From NCBI GenBank assembly GCA_900099715.1, contig FMTG01000007.1:26680-90679 (forward strand): 64,000 bases of DNA. Direction: 5' to 3'. Both the position numbers and the translations under genes were made by a program. Below are positions 15,344 to 25,800 of the stretch, one piece after another. A model generated the notes under the pieces. That model worked only from the letters and a program-made list of their open reading frames with translations. It did not search any database and was not told the DNA's origin. This DNA is from Ruminococcaceae bacterium YRB3002. GTDB lineage: Bacteria > Bacillota > Clostridia > Saccharofermentanales > Saccharofermentanaceae. Numbering within the stretch: the stretch's first letter is position 1; each line of letters begins with the position of its first letter.

Positions 15344-16657
15344 GTGCCGATTAGTCATGAAGTTGTCTATGGTGGGCTTCTTGAGAACAATACGCCTCCC
15401 AAGAATACTGCTAAAGCTGTAATACAGGTTCCCGGAACATTCAAAGACAGAAGAACATCAAATGTGAGCAGATCATCTTTTGGTCTTACTGAGGAAATCC
15501 TCAGCAAGCATATTCTGCTTGTTGGAGGAACCGGATGTGGAAAGACCAATCTGTTTTATCACATGGTTAAGCAGATAAAAGCAAAGCTTACTCCCAATGA
15601 TGTTGTACTTATTTTTGACAGCAAGGGTGATTTTTATAAAAAGTTCTATTCAAAAGGCGATGTTGTTATAGGTAATTCTATTCAGTACAGAAAATCTTCT
15701 GAACGGTGGAGTATCTATAAAGAGGTAATCGCTGATGGTAAAGATCCCGTTTCGGTTACACAGAACACGCAGGAGATATGCAAATCGTTATTTGCTGATC
15801 TGGTAGAGAGGAACAGCAGTAATCCGTTTTTCCCAATGGCGGCCAGAGATCTGTTTGCCTCGATCATAATCGCATTGATCAAGAGCGGGGTGGTTCCTAA
15901 CAATGAAGATCTGAAGAGGTATATCGATACCAAACCGGTTGAAGATCTTCGTGAATTGCTTGGTCAATTTCCTGATCTTGCATCAGTTGCATCATACATT
16001 GGAGGTAATGGTTCACAGTCACAGGGTGTGTTGTCGGAGATGTATTCCGTAACAAGGGATGTTCTGACTGGCGTATTTGCTGATGCCGGTGATTTCTCTA
16101 TGAGGGAATTTGTTCGTAAGAAATGCGGTAAGATTGCCTTTGTTGAGTATGATCTCTCAATAGGTGATGTGTTGGCTCCGATCTATACATTGTTATTCGA
16201 TCTTGCGCTTAAGGAAGCACTGGGCAGAACAGCAACCCAGGGTAATGTGTATCTGATCGTAGATGAACTGAAGCTTCTTCCTAACCTCAGACACCTCGAG
16301 GATGGTATTAATTTTGGAAGAGGTTTGGGTGTCAAGATCCTTGCAGGACTTCAGAGTATTGATCAGCTGAATGCGAACTACAGTAATGAGAAAAAGGCCA
16401 AGAATGCGGTATCCGGATTCTCGTCTGTATTTGCATTCCATCAGAATGATTATGCTACAAGGGAATATATCTGTCAGCTCATGGGTAAGAACATGATACT
16501 TGAATCCTTCCCTGAGGCTAATGGAAGCATTCATTATGAGAAACGTGAAGGTTACGTGGTAGAAGATTGGGATCTTACGGATCTTATAGTAGGAGAAGCT
16601 ATTGTAAGTCTTCCCTCTGTTGCTCCGTTCCGTTTCAGATTTGATGAATTTGTATAG
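15344..16657 (+). CDS. HerA/VirD4-type P-loop ATPase
   Basis: The 437-residue product is taken from GTG 15344, 8 bases after AAAGGGGG; an in-frame TTG at 15320 lies upstream of that site. Walker A is GGTGCGKTN near residue 61, followed by LIFDSKGDFYKKF, the SKGD-type motif of VirD4/TraG coupling proteins, and a Walker B LIVDELKLLP near 303 with GLQSIDQL as sensor. The C-terminal signature VVEDWDL and LPSVAPFRF closes the core. These ATPases form hexamers that move DNA or protein. No relaxase, mating-pore gene or membrane helix is present, so conjugation is unlikely. It is the first gene of the island, 12 bases before a related but degenerate partner. Confidence 0.8.
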   Translation: MPISHEVVYGGLLENNTPPKNTAKAVIQVPGTFKDRRTSNVSRSSFGLTEEILSKHILLVGGTGCGKTNLFYHMVKQIKAKLTPNDVVLIFDSKGDFYKKFYSKGDVVIGNSIQYRKSSERWSIYKEVIADGKDPVSVTQNTQEICKSLFADLVERNSSNPFFPMAARDLFASIIIALIKSGVVPNNEDLKRYIDTKPVEDLRELLGQFPDLASVASYIGGNGSQSQGVLSEMYSVTRDVLTGVFADAGDFSMREFVRKKCGKIAFVEYDLSIGDVLAPIYTLLFDLALKEALGRTATQGNVYLIVDELKLLPNLRHLEDGINFGRGLGVKILAGLQSIDQLNANYSNEKKAKNAVSGFSSVFAFHQNDYATREYICQLMGKNMILESFPEANGSIHYEKREGYVVEDWDLTDLIVGEAIVSLPSVAPFRFRFDEFV

Positions 16658-16668
16658 GAGGCTGAACG

Positions 16669-18078
16669 GTGGGTTTGCTGGGTGATACATTTGGAATAAT
16701 GGGCGGACTTGCAAGAGGTGCAACGTCGGCGTCATTATGGACCTGCAATATGATCTTTACCGGCCTCCAAAACGCGAAAACAAAGAAGCAGGTTAAGGAG
16801 ATTTATCAGCGGGCTTATGAGGCCAATCTGGCTAATAGAGCAGTTGCTGTTCTCCCGGAAACTGATAAACAGCAGTTACTGCTGACATCCGGAGAGCCGG
16901 ACGATAATGATGTGTATGTTCTTGATACAAAAAGCAACACTGCCGCATTGGATCATATATGGGGAGAAGACGGCAGTCTGGACAGCGTTGTTATTACAGG
17001 GGGACGCAACAACGACAGAGTATGTGCATTGCTGCCGTTTGTGCGCAAAACTCAGATAGAGGACAAACCGGTTATCGTGCTGCATACAGGCAACAGCGAA
17101 CTTGAGACCATGGTTCAGGATGAAGACAACAGCAGAGATTATGAATTCATCTCCGGTACCGCTTGTTATTACGATGTTTTTAGAGGAATGCCGACCGATG
17201 ATATAGCTTACCTGCTGTATGAGACAATGCCCAAGGATTCTGCTTCACCTGCAGCTGAGTCGTTGATGCGTGCTCTGATCGAAGTATTGCTTATTACAGA
17301 AGGAAAGATTACTCTGCATAATCTTGCTGCATTTCCGCTAATATCGCTGAAAAAGAAAATTGATGAACTGAACAACAACGGTCAATTGACAGGTGACGAA
17401 TATGATGAGATCAACAACTACTGTATGGCGGGATCTTCAGAAACTGCTTCTGTAAGGATCTTTCTCAACAATGTAAACCGTCAGTTTGAAGCCGTATATG
17501 GGAAAACGTATTCAAAGAGTTCAAATATCAAGAGAATGCTGAACCAAAACGGCGTGATAGCGATTAATGTTGGTAATTCCGGGAATGACCTGCTGACAGA
17601 ATTGGTGCTCAATCATCTGCAATTACTTCAGAGTCAGGGCAGGGATTTTGCTCTTCTGTTGGATAATATTCCCATATCAAAGTATGAGAAGATTAGTGAT
17701 CTGATCCGCGGACATCAATATGCGATCAGCAGTCAGGATTTTGTATCATCTTTGTGTGGAGGTGAGAGGAAAAGCGAGGAGCTGTTCTCGGAAATAATGG
17801 GTAACGTAAATACAACAGTAGTCTTCAGACACTCGTCGGGACTGAGTTGTCAAAAATGGTCTGATTACTTCGGTAAATATCACAAGATCAGGATCAGATA
17901 TTCAATTGCGCAAAATGATGCGTTCATGAATACCAGCAATTCAAGAGGCCTGACTGTGGACGAGACAGATGAACCAAGGATAAGTGAGCAGACAATTAAG
18001 CAGCTTTCGGGCGGCTTGGCTTGTATCCATATCATAGACTACATACTGATTGCAGAAGTAAAGTATCCAAATAACTAA
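16669..18078 (+). CDS. Degenerate partner of the HerA/VirD4-like ATPase
   Basis: The 469-residue product starts at GTG 16669 after TAGGAGG. It opens with a glycine-rich hydrophobic stretch (GLLGDTFGIMGGLARGATSA) that might touch a membrane. The central region looks like a RecA-fold ATPase without working motifs: VVITGGRNNDR stands where Walker A should be, near 107, and ALLLDNIPISKY, near 328, where Walker B should be. Secondary-structure order after these points follows the neighbouring ATPase. It is therefore probably a non-catalytic subunit that pairs with the upstream ATPase, or a substrate adaptor. The relationship is by eye and weak; it could be an unrelated protein. It ends 2 bases before the GrpE-like gene. 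Confidence 0.5.
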   Translation: MGLLGDTFGIMGGLARGATSASLWTCNMIFTGLQNAKTKKQVKEIYQRAYEANLANRAVAVLPETDKQQLLLTSGEPDDNDVYVLDTKSNTAALDHIWGEDGSLDSVVITGGRNNDRVCALLPFVRKTQIEDKPVIVLHTGNSELETMVQDEDNSRDYEFISGTACYYDVFRGMPTDDIAYLLYETMPKDSASPAAESLMRALIEVLLITEGKITLHNLAAFPLISLKKKIDELNNNGQLTGDEYDEINNYCMAGSSETASVRIFLNNVNRQFEAVYGKTYSKSSNIKRMLNQNGVIAINVGNSGNDLLTELVLNHLQLLQSQGRDFALLLDNIPISKYEKISDLIRGHQYAISSQDFVSSLCGGERKSEELFSEIMGNVNTTVVFRHSSGLSCQKWSDYFGKYHKIRIRYSIAQNDAFMNTSNSRGLTVDETDEPRISEQTIKQLSGGLACIHIIDYILIAEVKYPNN

Positions 18079-18080
18079 GA

Positions 18081-18860
18081 ATGGAGGACAGATCATTGGA
18101 TGATGAAAGAATTCCCGACAATGTAACAGTTCCTGTTGAAGAACCGGTTTCAGATGAAATCTTACTTGAATCGGATCAGGCAGAAGAGAATGCTGACTGT
18201 GCATCAGAACCCCAGCCTGTTGTGGGAGAAGAGGTTCAACCCCTTGAAAATGAAGTACAACAGGGTACCGATACACAGGATGTTCCCGCACATGAAGATG
18301 TGGATTATATTAAGCGGATAGATGAGCACCTTGATGTGATATCAGGTACTGAACAGCGCCTTTTATCTGAAATCAAGGAAATGCATAAACTGTATCACTC
18401 TGAGTTTGCGGGACGTTTGCAGTCAATGCAGGAAGAATTGGAGCACTACCGCAGTGTGGAAAAGGGAAGGATATATGATGATATTCTTGCCGCTATTGCA
18501 AAGATCTATGGCAATAATGAGACTCTGGCTGATGAAGTTGAGGATCCTAAGGCAAAAAAGAACATCAGATACTTACTTCTTGATCTGGAGGAATTGTTAA
18601 GTTCCTACGGGATGACAAAGATTCGCAGCAATCCGGGAGACAAAAGGAATCCCAGACATTGTCAGATACTCAACCGCATCCCGACAGAGGATGCGGACAA
18701 GCACGATACAGTAGTGAAATCTTATAATTCCGGGTTTTATATCGGTAATCGTACTGTTATAAAAGAATTGGTTGATGTATTCGTTCTTGAGAGAAAAGAA
18801 ACAGAAAACAAAACAGAAGAAATTATTAAAGATGCCGGCGATGAACCGGTTGTTGAGTAA
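18081..18860 (+). CDS. GrpE-like nucleotide exchange factor dedicated to the island Hsp70s
   Basis: The 259-residue product has an acidic disordered N-terminus (about 1-75), a coiled coil (about 78-125) and a compact C-terminal domain. The latter resembles GrpE in order and motif: helical LLLDLEELLSSYGM, then a short beta domain ending SYNSGFYIGNRTVIKELVDVFV, which parallels the GY-x-R-x-iRpa-V-V end of GrpE. GrpE releases ADP from DnaK. It lies directly before two hsp70 genes, which supports the assignment. There is almost no ribosome binding site and only a 2-base gap from the preceding stop, so it is likely translated by coupling. Housekeeping grpE genes normally neighbour hrcA-dnaK-dnaJ; none is seen here. 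Confidence 0.7.
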   Translation: MEDRSLDDERIPDNVTVPVEEPVSDEILLESDQAEENADCASEPQPVVGEEVQPLENEVQQGTDTQDVPAHEDVDYIKRIDEHLDVISGTEQRLLSEIKEMHKLYHSEFAGRLQSMQEELEHYRSVEKGRIYDDILAAIAKIYGNNETLADEVEDPKAKKNIRYLLLDLEELLSSYGMTKIRSNPGDKRNPRHCQILNRIPTEDADKHDTVVKSYNSGFYIGNRTVIKELVDVFVLERKETENKTEEIIKDAGDEPVVE

Positions 18861-18872
18861 GGAGGAAACAAA

Positions 18873-20555
18873 ATGGCAAAAGTTTATGGTATCGACTTGG
18901 GAACAACGTATTCTGTTATTACTACACTCGATGACAACGGAATGCCCGAGGTTATCGCGAATCAGGATGAAGGCAGCGATCTTCTCGCATCTGCAGTTTA
19001 TTTTCAGGAAGGAGCAGACCCTGTTGTAGGTGAGGTGGCTAAGAATCAGAAAGATATCGAGCCCGACAGAGTTGTTGAATTCGTAAAAAGATATATTGGA
19101 AAACCTGATGCGCCAACATACGAATTCGACGGAGTTAAATATGATCCGATAACGATCTCTTCTCTTATTCTCAAAAGACTTAAGGCGTATGCAGATGCGC
19201 AAGGTCATGATGTTCAGAATGTTGTAATTACGTGTCCTGCTTATTTTGGAGGCGTTGAGAAAGCCGCTACAGAACAGGCAGGTATAATAGCCGGACTGAA
19301 TGTTCTGAATATTGTTCATGAACCGACAGCGGCTGCAATTAATTACTGCATCCGCGAATATAAAGAGAACCGTAAGATAATGGTGTATGATCTGGGAGGC
19401 GGAACATTTGATGTTACACTGTTTGACTTCAGTGTTGATGACAGCGGAAAAGCAAATATAGATGTTATCAAGATCGGTGGCGATGACCGTCTCGGCGGTA
19501 TTGATTGGGATGCCCGTATGTTCGATTATATGTGCAGTAAGTATGCTTATGAGAACGGCACAGAAGTATCCGATATGGATGATGAACTCAGAGCGACCAT
19601 CCGTGCACAGGTTGAACAGGCTAAGAGAGATCTCTCAACGTTGGAGAAAAAGAGCTATACCATCAAGTATGATGGCGACAGAACGAGGATCGAATTAACG
19701 CGGCAGGAATTTGAGGAGCGCACGCAGGATCTGGTTGAGCGTACAATGAGCTTTGTTAATAAGCTTCTTGTGGATTGCAATTATACTCCGGATAATGTTG
19801 ATGTTGTTCTGCTTGTTGGTGGATCCACCTTTATGCCTATGATCAAAAATGCTGTCGAGGCACTCTTCCCCGGGAAGGTTCGTGTTGAGCAGCCTAATCT
19901 AGCTGTTGCCAAGGGCGCTGCACTTGCAGCAGCACTTGAATGGAATGAGAGGATCCTGAATGGAGAGAATCCGATACCAGATGGTAAACCCGGTCTGGCG
20001 GGTGAAGTTAATGTAGATCCTGCTGATCCTGATGCAGGTATGATCAATGTTCCGGGGCATATTGGTGTAATAAGTGATAAATTATCCCGTTCACTTGGTC
20101 CCGCTGTATTTGTATCTGACGACAGCTATATGATCGACAATCTCCTGTTTGTTGGAGATACGATACCTGCTGAGGCAGAGTCTATTTATGGAACCCGTAC
20201 AGATAATCAGCCTGAGATAGTCGTACATGTTTATGAGAACGTTTCTGAGGACCGCGTTAACAAGCATCTTATTCCATGTTTTGATGAGAAGGGAGACCCT
20301 CAGTACACTGATCCGGATCTGAAGGTAAAGCATATTGGTGAGGTTCATCTGGAACTGCCTCCTAATACACCTAAGGATTCTCCGATCCGTGTTGTATTCC
20401 GCTCAAGTACAACCGGACTTGAAGTAACAGCAACAAATGTAACGACAGGTGAGTCTGCAAAAACAGTTATAAGATCAGAGAGTCTCTACTCTGAAGAGGA
20501 TATTGAGAAGGCAAAAACTGTAATGGAAGGAATACAGACCAGCGGTCAGATCTGA
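18873..20555 (+). CDS. Hsp70-family chaperone without lid domain (first of two)
   Basis: The 560-residue product starts after AAGGAGG. The nucleotide-binding domain is complete: GIDLGTTYS at 6, phosphate-2 GGGTFDVTL near 175, adenosine motif VGGSTFMP near 313. After about residue 365 a beta-rich region resembles the DnaK substrate-binding beta sandwich (LFVGDTIPAEAES, then PEIVVHVYE), but the usual 100-residue helical lid is missing; the chain ends in a short helix. DnaK proper has about 600-640 residues. It should be an ATP-driven binder of protein segments or of a complex partner, with the upstream GrpE-like and a downstream J-like protein as cofactors. The sequence diverges strongly from the second Hsp70, so it is not a recent duplicate. 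Confidence 0.92.
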   Translation: MAKVYGIDLGTTYSVITTLDDNGMPEVIANQDEGSDLLASAVYFQEGADPVVGEVAKNQKDIEPDRVVEFVKRYIGKPDAPTYEFDGVKYDPITISSLILKRLKAYADAQGHDVQNVVITCPAYFGGVEKAATEQAGIIAGLNVLNIVHEPTAAAINYCIREYKENRKIMVYDLGGGTFDVTLFDFSVDDSGKANIDVIKIGGDDRLGGIDWDARMFDYMCSKYAYENGTEVSDMDDELRATIRAQVEQAKRDLSTLEKKSYTIKYDGDRTRIELTRQEFEERTQDLVERTMSFVNKLLVDCNYTPDNVDVVLLVGGSTFMPMIKNAVEALFPGKVRVEQPNLAVAKGAALAAALEWNERILNGENPIPDGKPGLAGEVNVDPADPDAGMINVPGHIGVISDKLSRSLGPAVFVSDDSYMIDNLLFVGDTIPAEAESIYGTRTDNQPEIVVHVYENVSEDRVNKHLIPCFDEKGDPQYTDPDLKVKHIGEVHLELPPNTPKDSPIRVVFRSSTTGLEVTATNVTTGESAKTVIRSESLYSEEDIEKAKTVMEGIQTSGQI

Positions 20556-20591
20556 CCCGGTTTTTGTAATCATGTTTGAGGAGGTTTGTCT

Positions 20592-22838
20592 ATGAGTGTA
20601 TCAGTGGGTATCGATCTGGGAACTACGTTCTCAGCTGTAGCATATATTGATCCCCAAACAAAGCTTCCTCAAATCGTTCCTAATAGCGAGGGAAGAAAAC
20701 TTACACCTTCCGTTATTCAATTCCTTGATGGTGAACTGATCTTTGGCAGCGAGGCACAGGAGTCATATAACGCAGGAGAGGATGACTGTGTTGCCACGTT
20801 CAAGAGAGAGATGGGAAGCGACAGACCATATTGCTTTGTTGATGGCAAGGCATATACCTCTGAAGAGTTATCATCACTTCTGCTTCGGCATCTTAAAGAA
20901 GATGCCGAGGCTTCGCTTGGTGACACGATTAAGGAAGCAGTCATCACTGTACCTGCTTACTTTTACTCAAGAGAGAGAGAGGCTACCATTCGTGCCGCTG
21001 AAGCCGCCGGCCTAAGGGTAAAGAAGATAATAGATGAGCCCAATGCGGCTGCAATGGCGTATGGTCTTAATCACTGGAGAGAGAACGCCAGTATAATGGT
21101 TTACGATCTGGGTGGCGGAACATTCGATGTTACTTTAGTCCATATGGGTAAGAATGGTGAGCTTTCCACGATTACCACAAGAGGTAATCATAAGCTTGGC
21201 GGACGTGATTGGGATGCACGGATGGAAGATATCCTTATTGCCAAGTTTGAGAATGAGACCGGTCTTTCCATCAGAGACGATCATGAATTGGTCTCAATTG
21301 TGAACGGTATGTCGGAAGGCGTTAAGAAACAATTATCAGCACAGAATATGCTGGCTGCGAAAGCTTCCGTGTCATTCCCCGGTTATGGTAATGCTGTAGT
21401 TACCGTAACCAGAAAAGAGTTTGAAGACAGCACGGCAGACCTGCTCGACAGAACAGGCGCTTTGTGCCTTGCTGTTTTGGATGAGGCAGGTCTGGCGATC
21501 GGAGATGTAACTGATGTACTGCTGGTCGGCGGATCTACCAGAATGCCGCAGGTTCCTGCCTATCTTCAGAAGATGTTTGGCAAAAAGCCACTGTCTCATG
21601 TAAATCCGGATGAGGCAGTTGCCCTAGGTGCAGCTATCCAGTCTTCGAAGGATAATGAATCTTATGCAACTCTGGCTGTTCGTGTTGTTGACGGGAAGAA
21701 AACAACTGACAGGTCCAAAACCGGCCTGAATTCTCATTTGTCGGTCAAGGCTGAGAAGAAACTCAACAGTCTCGGTTTACTGTCGCTCAGAGAGACTACA
21801 GCACATGCAATGGGTGTTATCGCTATTAATGATGAAGAAAACCGTTATTACAATGAGATCATTATACCTGCCAATCATCCCCGTCCGGTGCGTGCTGCCA
21901 AGAGATTCAGATTCTATACTTCAAATAAAGCAAACAATGAGTTAGCTATTTATGTTCTTCAGGGAGACAGTGAGAATCCGTTGGATTGCCAGATTACCTA
22001 CAAATATGTTGTTACGGGGATAAAGCATAAGACCGGTACGGTCATCAAGATTCAATACAGCTATGATGTGAATGGTGTTATTCATATTCAGGCGAGACAG
22101 GATGATGATACAGTTGATCTGCCGATCAGACGTGAGAATGTGCCCGCTGACATATCGGTATTTGGTCAGCCGGTAAAGAGTGAGAATAAAGATCAGGGCT
22201 TTAATGTGGGACTTCAGCTTGGTGTCATAAATACACAAAGTGTAGTCCATAAGTATAAGCCGATCACATTCAGCAATGTCGAATGGGTAAAATACGATAA
22301 CGTTTCTGATCATCCAAACGGAGATGAATTCGATGAACCCAAGGTTCATATAATCGCAAATGAGGAAAATATTGAATTTCACGGGTACAACATCAGCGAA
22401 ATGAATGAAGGTGTAAAATACACAATATCTCCTTTCGATGATTTCGAGATAGAATGTGATATAAACACATCAACGATAAGCCCTCATCCCGGAGGTTATC
22501 TGGAAATATCTTTGGGACTGATATCTGCGCAGCTAACTGAAAACGGCGGTGATATTCTGATGGATGGAGTCAGTGTTGCTACAGTTGATCCATGTTTTCA
22601 CCTCAAGATGTCTCTGACAAAAGGCGGACAATATGAAGTCGAGATAGATGGGAAAACGGTTGGCAGTAAGTTTAAAGCATCTACAAATGATGTAGATGTA
22701 AGATTTGGATTTGTTCATGGATCACATTATTGTCATTTGCTTTCACACGCATATGTAACAGATATTTCTATGATGCAGGCCGTCGCAGGAGAGACGGATG
22801 ATGACGACAGTCCTGATACCGAACCGTGGGACGACTGA
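20592..22838 (+). CDS. Hsp70-family protein with extra C-terminal beta domain (second of two)
   Basis: The 748-residue product starts at ATG 20592 after GAGGAGG; a TTG two codons earlier is rejected. The ATPase domain is intact: GIDLGTTFSAVAYI, GGGTFDVTLVHMG near 174, VGGSTRMPQVP near 311. Residues about 375-520 are a poorly conserved substrate-domain-like part. From about 530 to 735 follows a beta-rich region (for example HLKMSLTKGGQYEVEIDGKT) resembling a jelly-roll or lectin-like sandwich. The tail is acidic (DDDDSPDTEPWDD). Such an appended sandwich is not found in housekeeping DnaK, so it probably targets the ATPase to a specific ligand. It lies 36 bases after the first Hsp70 gene. Confidence 0.9.
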   Translation: MSVSVGIDLGTTFSAVAYIDPQTKLPQIVPNSEGRKLTPSVIQFLDGELIFGSEAQESYNAGEDDCVATFKREMGSDRPYCFVDGKAYTSEELSSLLLRHLKEDAEASLGDTIKEAVITVPAYFYSREREATIRAAEAAGLRVKKIIDEPNAAAMAYGLNHWRENASIMVYDLGGGTFDVTLVHMGKNGELSTITTRGNHKLGGRDWDARMEDILIAKFENETGLSIRDDHELVSIVNGMSEGVKKQLSAQNMLAAKASVSFPGYGNAVVTVTRKEFEDSTADLLDRTGALCLAVLDEAGLAIGDVTDVLLVGGSTRMPQVPAYLQKMFGKKPLSHVNPDEAVALGAAIQSSKDNESYATLAVRVVDGKKTTDRSKTGLNSHLSVKAEKKLNSLGLLSLRETTAHAMGVIAINDEENRYYNEIIIPANHPRPVRAAKRFRFYTSNKANNELAIYVLQGDSENPLDCQITYKYVVTGIKHKTGTVIKIQYSYDVNGVIHIQARQDDDTVDLPIRRENVPADISVFGQPVKSENKDQGFNVGLQLGVINTQSVVHKYKPITFSNVEWVKYDNVSDHPNGDEFDEPKVHIIANEENIEFHGYNISEMNEGVKYTISPFDDFEIECDINTSTISPHPGGYLEISLGLISAQLTENGGDILMDGVSVATVDPCFHLKMSLTKGGQYEVEIDGKTVGSKFKASTNDVDVRFGFVHGSHYCHLLSHAYVTDISMMQAVAGETDDDDSPDTEPWDD

Positions 22839-22879
22839 GGCTATGTTCGTGAATGCAGATAGTGGTGAGGTAACAGAAA

Positions 22880-25800
22880 ATGGCAGATTTTGATTTGTTC
22901 GAGATTGTTGGGCTTGCTTTTGACCCTCCTGAGACCAATGCCAAACAAGTCAAAAAGAAGATCGAACAGAAATCACAGGAACTTGGTTCAGCATTTGGGC
23001 GCGAGAGCCAGCAGATAACAAGAGATGCCATTCAAGCGCAAAAAGAGTTTCTTGATAAGATGCTGACCCAGCTATTCACGACGGATGGCAAGAAATTGAA
23101 CGTTCCTGTATTCAAACCGCTTGCCGAAAAAAAGACAAAAGATGAAATGCACAAATTATCTGCATCAATAGCTCTGCTTAAGGAGACTGGAGAACATGAA
23201 GTTACTGATGCGATGATCCGTCATTACAAAAAAGAGACCCGCCTCTCGATAGAGCACGTAAAGCAGGTCTTTACAGATGCAGGCTTTACAATAATCGATA
23301 TAAATCCTTTGGCGGCATATCCCAAATTCCCTACAAATGCAGATCGGATTTATCAGGAATTGGATGCTCTCAGCAAAACGAAAGACCCGAATCCGAATGG
23401 GGCAGACACTTCAGTAGTAACTGATCTTTATGCTTTTGCGGCATACATTTCCAATGATATAGCTAATATGGCAACATATCGTGCGATGGACACAAAAGCA
23501 CTGTTTGCCATATTTGATTCCGCATCGCAAAGGTTTTCCCAGAGAAACGATGACCTTGGCAAACTGTGCGGTTCACTTTCAGCAGCTGCGAAGACATTTG
23601 TATTTAATAACGAGGAGAATCGGGCAGCATATGACCTGCATCTTAAGTATTGTTCGGAGGAACTGACAAAACTGTTTACTGCAATGAAAAATGCACCGAA
23701 ATCAATGCTTCTGAATCCGAAATTCGCGGATCCGTGCATTAAGAAGATCTGCGCATTTTTCCCTCAATACGAGGTTGCATTGGCAATTTATAATAAAGAG
23801 GCGGGATTTACTGATGTATACTATTTCCCGACAGTGTGGGTTTATACGATCAAATGTAATTATTGTGGCGTGGTGTGTGAGTTTGATTCTGAATCCACAG
23901 CGATTAGAGAAAACTCCTGTAAAAACTGTCACAAACCACTGTTTAAGAAATGTAATAAATGCGGCAGGTCTGTTCCCGATTTTAAGGATTCGTGTCCATA
24001 CTGCAATTATGTATTTGCGAGTGCGGCTTTGTTTGCAAAATTCTATCAGAAAGCAGAGGCAGCTTTCAGAGGAAATGATTTTGATGCTGCAAGACAATTC
24101 CTCTTTCAGGCCCAAACAGCCGCTCCAGGAGAGAAATCACGTATCGAGGCTCTCGCAAAGCAGATAGAAAGGGAAGAAATGGTTCTCAGGGAACCCATTA
24201 ACAGGCTCAAACAGCTTATAGCGGAGCGCAAGTATTACACTGCAAGGACTGAACTCGGGGCTATAATTAAGAAGTTCCCTTCATTGAATGTCGCGGAATT
24301 TGAACGGGTCATCAACAATGAACTTTCTGCTGCGGACAGATTATTCGCTTCTGCGGTCAGTTATACTCCTTCAAAGAAGGCAGATGTGTGTATTAGCATC
24401 CTGATGAATTGTGTAGATTATCTGCCAGCATTGTCATTCCTGCGGTCAACTCCGCCTCTTCCGGTCAATAATATAGTTGTGTCTCAGTCATCGAGTTCCG
24501 GTAATATTCAGATCAGCTGGGGACGCTCTTCAGAGCAGGGTGTAAGTTACAGACTTATCAGAAAAAACGGTAAGTATGGTTCTTCATCGGAAAATGATGG
24601 GGAGATATTATTGGAGAATACCAATGCAACTTCGTATACAGATGAAAGTGTAAAACCGGGTGTTGTCTATACTTATTCTGTATTTACGGTCAGGCGGGAA
24701 GTGTACTCTTCACCAGTTTCAAAGACAGGAATGTTATATACTGATGTTAGAAACTGTCACGTGGTACAGCGCGGATCGGGTGTCAGGATCACATGGGATT
24801 CACCGGTCAACAGCAGTGGGACGACGGTTACCCGCAGTTGTAATGGTAAAACAGTGACTTTGACGGAATCTGCATATGGGAGCTATGAAGATACCAGTAC
24901 TAAATATGGTAATTCTTATACGTATAAGGTGTATGCTAATTATGGCAGCAGCAGAAGCGCAGGCGTTGAGAAGATCATTACTCCGCTTCCTACTGTTGAC
25001 TCATTCCTGATCAGCGCTTCCCAAGTGAAGGAGAATGTTTACAAGGTTTCCTGGTCAATTGCCCAGCGTGGTATAGATGTTCGGGTAATGGTTAACGGAA
25101 ACGTGGCAAAAGAAGCTAAGTCCAATGACAATAGTGTTCAGGTTACTTTGCCTAAGGAGACATTCTGCACTATAGTTGTTGCAGCTTACTCTGAAGGGAA
25201 ATGGATCAACAGTGAGAATGCTGTCGAGATTAATACCTATACAGCATGCAGCTTTGACAGGAAGGCAACCCGTCTGGAAGAAACACTGATATCGGGTCGT
25301 AATGGTGACAGTTACAGGATAGACCTGAGGATCTGTTTGTCAGCAAATATGTCGCCCAATGTATCTGCATTCTATTACACAGTCAGATCATCAAAAACTG
25401 AGAACAGATGGGCGGAGCAGGGAGATATTGGCAGGTCAAATGATATTAAGAAGATATCTCTTTCCACATATCAGAAGCATGGTTGCATTCCTTATCAGGA
25501 TTCTGTTTTGGATGAGAGTGCTTTCTTTGTTACCGTATTCACGTGTTATTCCGTTAACGGCAAAGAAATCATATCTGAGCCTCAGAGAATGAAGATAGAC
25601 AGGCCTCTGCTGGCAAATATGTTCTGGTCGGTGTCTTACGGGTTATTTGATGGTCTTAAACTTAACATCGAGATGAGCGGGAATAAACCGATCGAATACA
25701 TCCCGAAGCTATATCTGTGTGTGTGTGACAGTGATCAGTTTATCCTGTCACAGGATGATACCGATTCGAGGATCATAAAAACAATACAGGCAGTGGAATT

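Noticed and set aside
15344..18078. Conjugative element with a coupling protein
   Set aside because: No relaxase, mating-pore, integrase or origin-like sequence in the block.
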